The notes under the pieces are model-generated. The model worked only from the letters and a program-made list of their open reading frames with translations. It made no database searches and was not told the origin of the DNA. From Bacteroidota bacterium (GTDB lineage Bacteria; Bacteroidota; Bacteroidia; Chitinophagales; Chitinophagaceae), in NCBI GenBank assembly GCA_028877045.1, contig JAGWPQ010000201.1, forward strand, positions 1 through 5,779: DNA of 5,779 nucleotides, in the 5' to 3' direction. Position numbers and translations under genes: made by a program. Shown here piece after piece: positions 4,002 through 5,779 of the stretch. Positions within the stretch are counted from its first letter, which is position 1; every line of letters begins with the position of its first letter.

Positions 4002-5779
4002 TTATCTTCCAACAATAACAATTTTACCAACTGTTTTTTCACTGCCGTCATCATTTCGCACAATCACCAAATACACGCCGGGTAAGGCTTTCGTGCCATT
4101 GTAATTGGTGCCGTTCCAGATGGCTTGTCCGCCCAGCGATCTTGTTTGATACACCAACCTTCCATTCATCTCTGCAATTTTTACCAAACTGTTTTCAACC
4201 AACCCGCGAATGCCGATGTTGCCGTTAAAATTTGGCGGAACAGGATTTGGAAACACCAACACATTATTTGTTTCGCTGCCTTCGGTGGCCGTACTTCGGA
4301 AGCTGCAAATGCCGGCGAATGTTGCAAAAAATACTTCGCCTGTTTTTGGATCGATGGTTATTTTCCGAACATCATTATTTAATAGCGGAGAATTATCAAC
4401 AGTAAAATTATAAATCACTTTATCGCCTTCGGCCGAAACCAACCACACACCATTTGTTGTGCCCACCCATTTGCGGTTGGCACCATCAACGGCAATGCAT
4501 TGCACTGCTTGGTTTTGAAATAAATATCCGGCAAACTGTCCCTGCTGAATGACGGGCAAAACTGCATCGCAATTTTGTGTAAAAATATTTGCGGCACATT
4601 GCACAATGGCAATGCCGTTATCGGTGCCGATCCAGATAAAACTATTTTTATCTTTTGCCAAACAATACACATTGTTGCTGGGCAAATTTCCGCTACCGAT
4701 CCCTGTTCGAAAATATTTCCATTGATCATCGTTGGTTGCATCAACGCTGCTGCCGTAGTTATAACAAATAACGCCATTTCCTTTTGGACTAACCATCCAC
4801 AATTGATTGGCATCATCAACAACAATTTGACCAACGGCATTTTCTACAAGTGAAAATGGAATGCTGAATGATTTCCATCCGCCGTCATTTTTCATCACTT
4901 TCAAATTTTGCGCCGCGCCATAATTAGCGATCCATAAATTATTATTCTGATCGAATGCCAATCCGCTAACGCGATAACTTGTTGCATCACCAATAGTCGC
5001 CTGCAAATAATTTTGTTTATAAATTTTAATTTGATTGCCGTTAAAATTTACCAATCCGCCGCCATAGCTACCGGCCCAAATGCCTGCCCCTGTTGGATCT
5101 GCGGCCAATGCAATAAAATCTAAAACCGAATCCAATACTGCTGTGTTGAAACTATTTTTATAATTCCACACATCATTTTCAAACGAATAAATACCATTGC
5201 GGTTGTATGTATAATTCCATGCGGCATCCACTGTTCCGGCTGCTGCAAATAAAGTGTCTTGCTTAAAGATCATATCGCCTGTTGCAATTCCCGGCGGACC
5301 GTTTGGAATAAATTGCTGAGCTGTTGTAGAAAAATTTGATAAGCCGCCATACAGATCGGCCACCCAAATTGTGTTGTTATCGATCAACGCATTTTTCGGA
5401 AATGAAATGATGCCTGCCTGCGAAATTGTTTTAATAATTTTTCCGGTTACATCCAATTCAATCACTCTGCTGGCTCCTGCATTTGTGTTTTGACAAACAG
5501 TAATATTATTGGTTGATGCATTTGAATTAATTATTTTCCATGCAGTATCGGCATAAATTAAATTCCACACATTATTATTCAACACAAACAAAGAATCATT
5601 TTTTTGAGCGATGAGCTTATTGTTGGTGAATAAAATATTTTTTACAGCACCAACGCTCAAAGCATTGCTGCCACTGAGGTTGAACCAATTATTAAAATCG
5701 GCCAAGTTGTTTGAATTAACGGCTGCACGTTTTAATCCTTCATCGGTTGCTGCATAAAAATAAGTACCATCGGTTGTAA
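4002..5779 (-). CDS. porZ: PorZ-like T9SS beta-propeller protein with C-terminal sorting domain (5' end beyond window)
   Basis: The frame stays open to the right edge, so the N-terminus and signal peptide are missing; 591 residues are visible. The TTG at 5705 is an internal codon: DGTYFYAATDEGLKRA reads in frame upstream of it. The visible part is made of propeller strands of the two-component-regulator type, including NTIWVADLYGGLSNF (about 135-149), GIWAGSYGGGLVNF (about 232-245), NNLWIANYG (279-287), QLWMV (325-329), FIWIGTDNGIAIV (380-392) and KWVGTTNGVWLV (436-447). The last 85 or so residues are a T9SS type A sorting domain (VFPNP at 508-512, GLVENSLVKI, GRLVYQT, GGQAIWNG, LPGVYLVIV, KIVIVGR end). 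In Porphyromonas gingivalis, PorZ (about 780 residues, two propellers plus this domain) is a cell-surface partner of the PorU sortase that attaches T9SS cargo. Fragment size, order and the sorting-domain style fit PorZ. A different propeller-type T9SS cargo protein remains possible. Confidence 0.82.
   Translation of the reverse strand, partial: TTDGTYFYAATDEGLKRAAVNSNNLADFNNWFNLSGSNALSVGAVKNILFTNNKLIAQKNDSLFVLNNNVWNLIYADTAWKIINSNASTNNITVCQNTNAGASRVIELDVTGKIIKTISQAGIISFPKNALIDNNTIWVADLYGGLSNFSTTAQQFIPNGPPGIATGDMIFKQDTLFAAAGTVDAAWNYTYNRNGIYSFENDVWNYKNSFNTAVLDSVLDFIALAADPTGAGIWAGSYGGGLVNFNGNQIKIYKQNYLQATIGDATSYRVSGLAFDQNNNLWIANYGAAQNLKVMKNDGGWKSFSIPFSLVENAVGQIVVDDANQLWMVSPKGNGVICYNYGSSVDATNDDQWKYFRTGIGSGNLPSNNVYCLAKDKNSFIWIGTDNGIAIVQCAANIFTQNCDAVLPVIQQGQFAGYLFQNQAVQCIAVDGANRKWVGTTNGVWLVSAEGDKVIYNFTVDNSPLLNNDVRKITIDPKTGEVFFATFAGICSFRSTATEGSETNNVLVFPNPVPPNFNGNIGIRGLVENSLVKIAEMNGRLVYQTRSLGGQAIWNGTNYNGTKALPGVYLVIVRNDDGSEKTVGKIVIVGR

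Noticed and set aside
4415..4840. Minus-strand frame of 141 codons within the PorZ-like gene
   Set aside because: It is a different frame of the same strand, embedded in the propeller coding sequence, which shows periodic WIG/WVG strands in its own frame. The alternative translation is an irregular Cys/Met/Pro-rich string.
4125..4853. Several plus-strand frames opposite the PorZ-like gene
   Set aside because: They overlap one another and the propeller gene, and show no domain, signal peptide or consistent composition.
5703..5705. TTG at 5705 as the start of the PorZ-like gene
   Set aside because: The frame is open upstream to the window edge and the extra 24 residues (DGTYFYAATDEGLKRA and neighbours) look like one more propeller segment. 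A T9SS protein also needs a signal peptide, which is absent at this TTG.

Overview
The window looks like a piece of a Bacteroidota chromosome, most plausibly family Chitinophagaceae. The family assignment is inference from protein style. The evidence is a type IX secretion system (T9SS) sorting domain at the end of a PorZ-like propeller protein, AT-rich spacers, and starts that mostly lack a clear Shine-Dalgarno sequence. All five supported genes lie on the minus strand, so transcription runs from the right edge to the left edge.

Layout in the direction of transcription: (1) 5779-4002, a PorZ-like beta-propeller protein missing its N-terminus at the right edge. (2) 4001-3665, a 337-base spacer, most of which is a large nested imperfect palindrome at about 3762-3990; it looks like a miniature mobile or palindromic repeat rather than a gene. 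(3) 3664-2675, a complete aldo/keto reductase of the Kv-channel beta-subunit type. (4) 2674-2457, an AT-rich spacer with a 10-bp inverted repeat and possible promoter elements. (5) 2456-1761 and 1757-381, an OmpR/PhoB-type response regulator and its sensor histidine kinase, 3 bases apart in a clear operon. (6) 380-207, a spacer with a small hairpin and a possible -7 promoter motif. (7) 206-1, the first 68 residues of a two-helix (so far) membrane protein that runs off the left edge.

Only the regulator/kinase pair shows an obvious functional link. The PorZ-like protein would serve the cell-surface attachment step of T9SS secretion, the reductase is a cytosolic NADPH-dependent enzyme, and the two-component system senses an unknown envelope signal. 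Spacers of 174-337 bases separate the other genes, so I infer at least three or four transcription units. I see no CRISPR array, tRNA, rRNA, transposase gene or other clearly new multi-gene system. The least explained structure is the concentric palindrome between the PorZ-like gene and the reductase.
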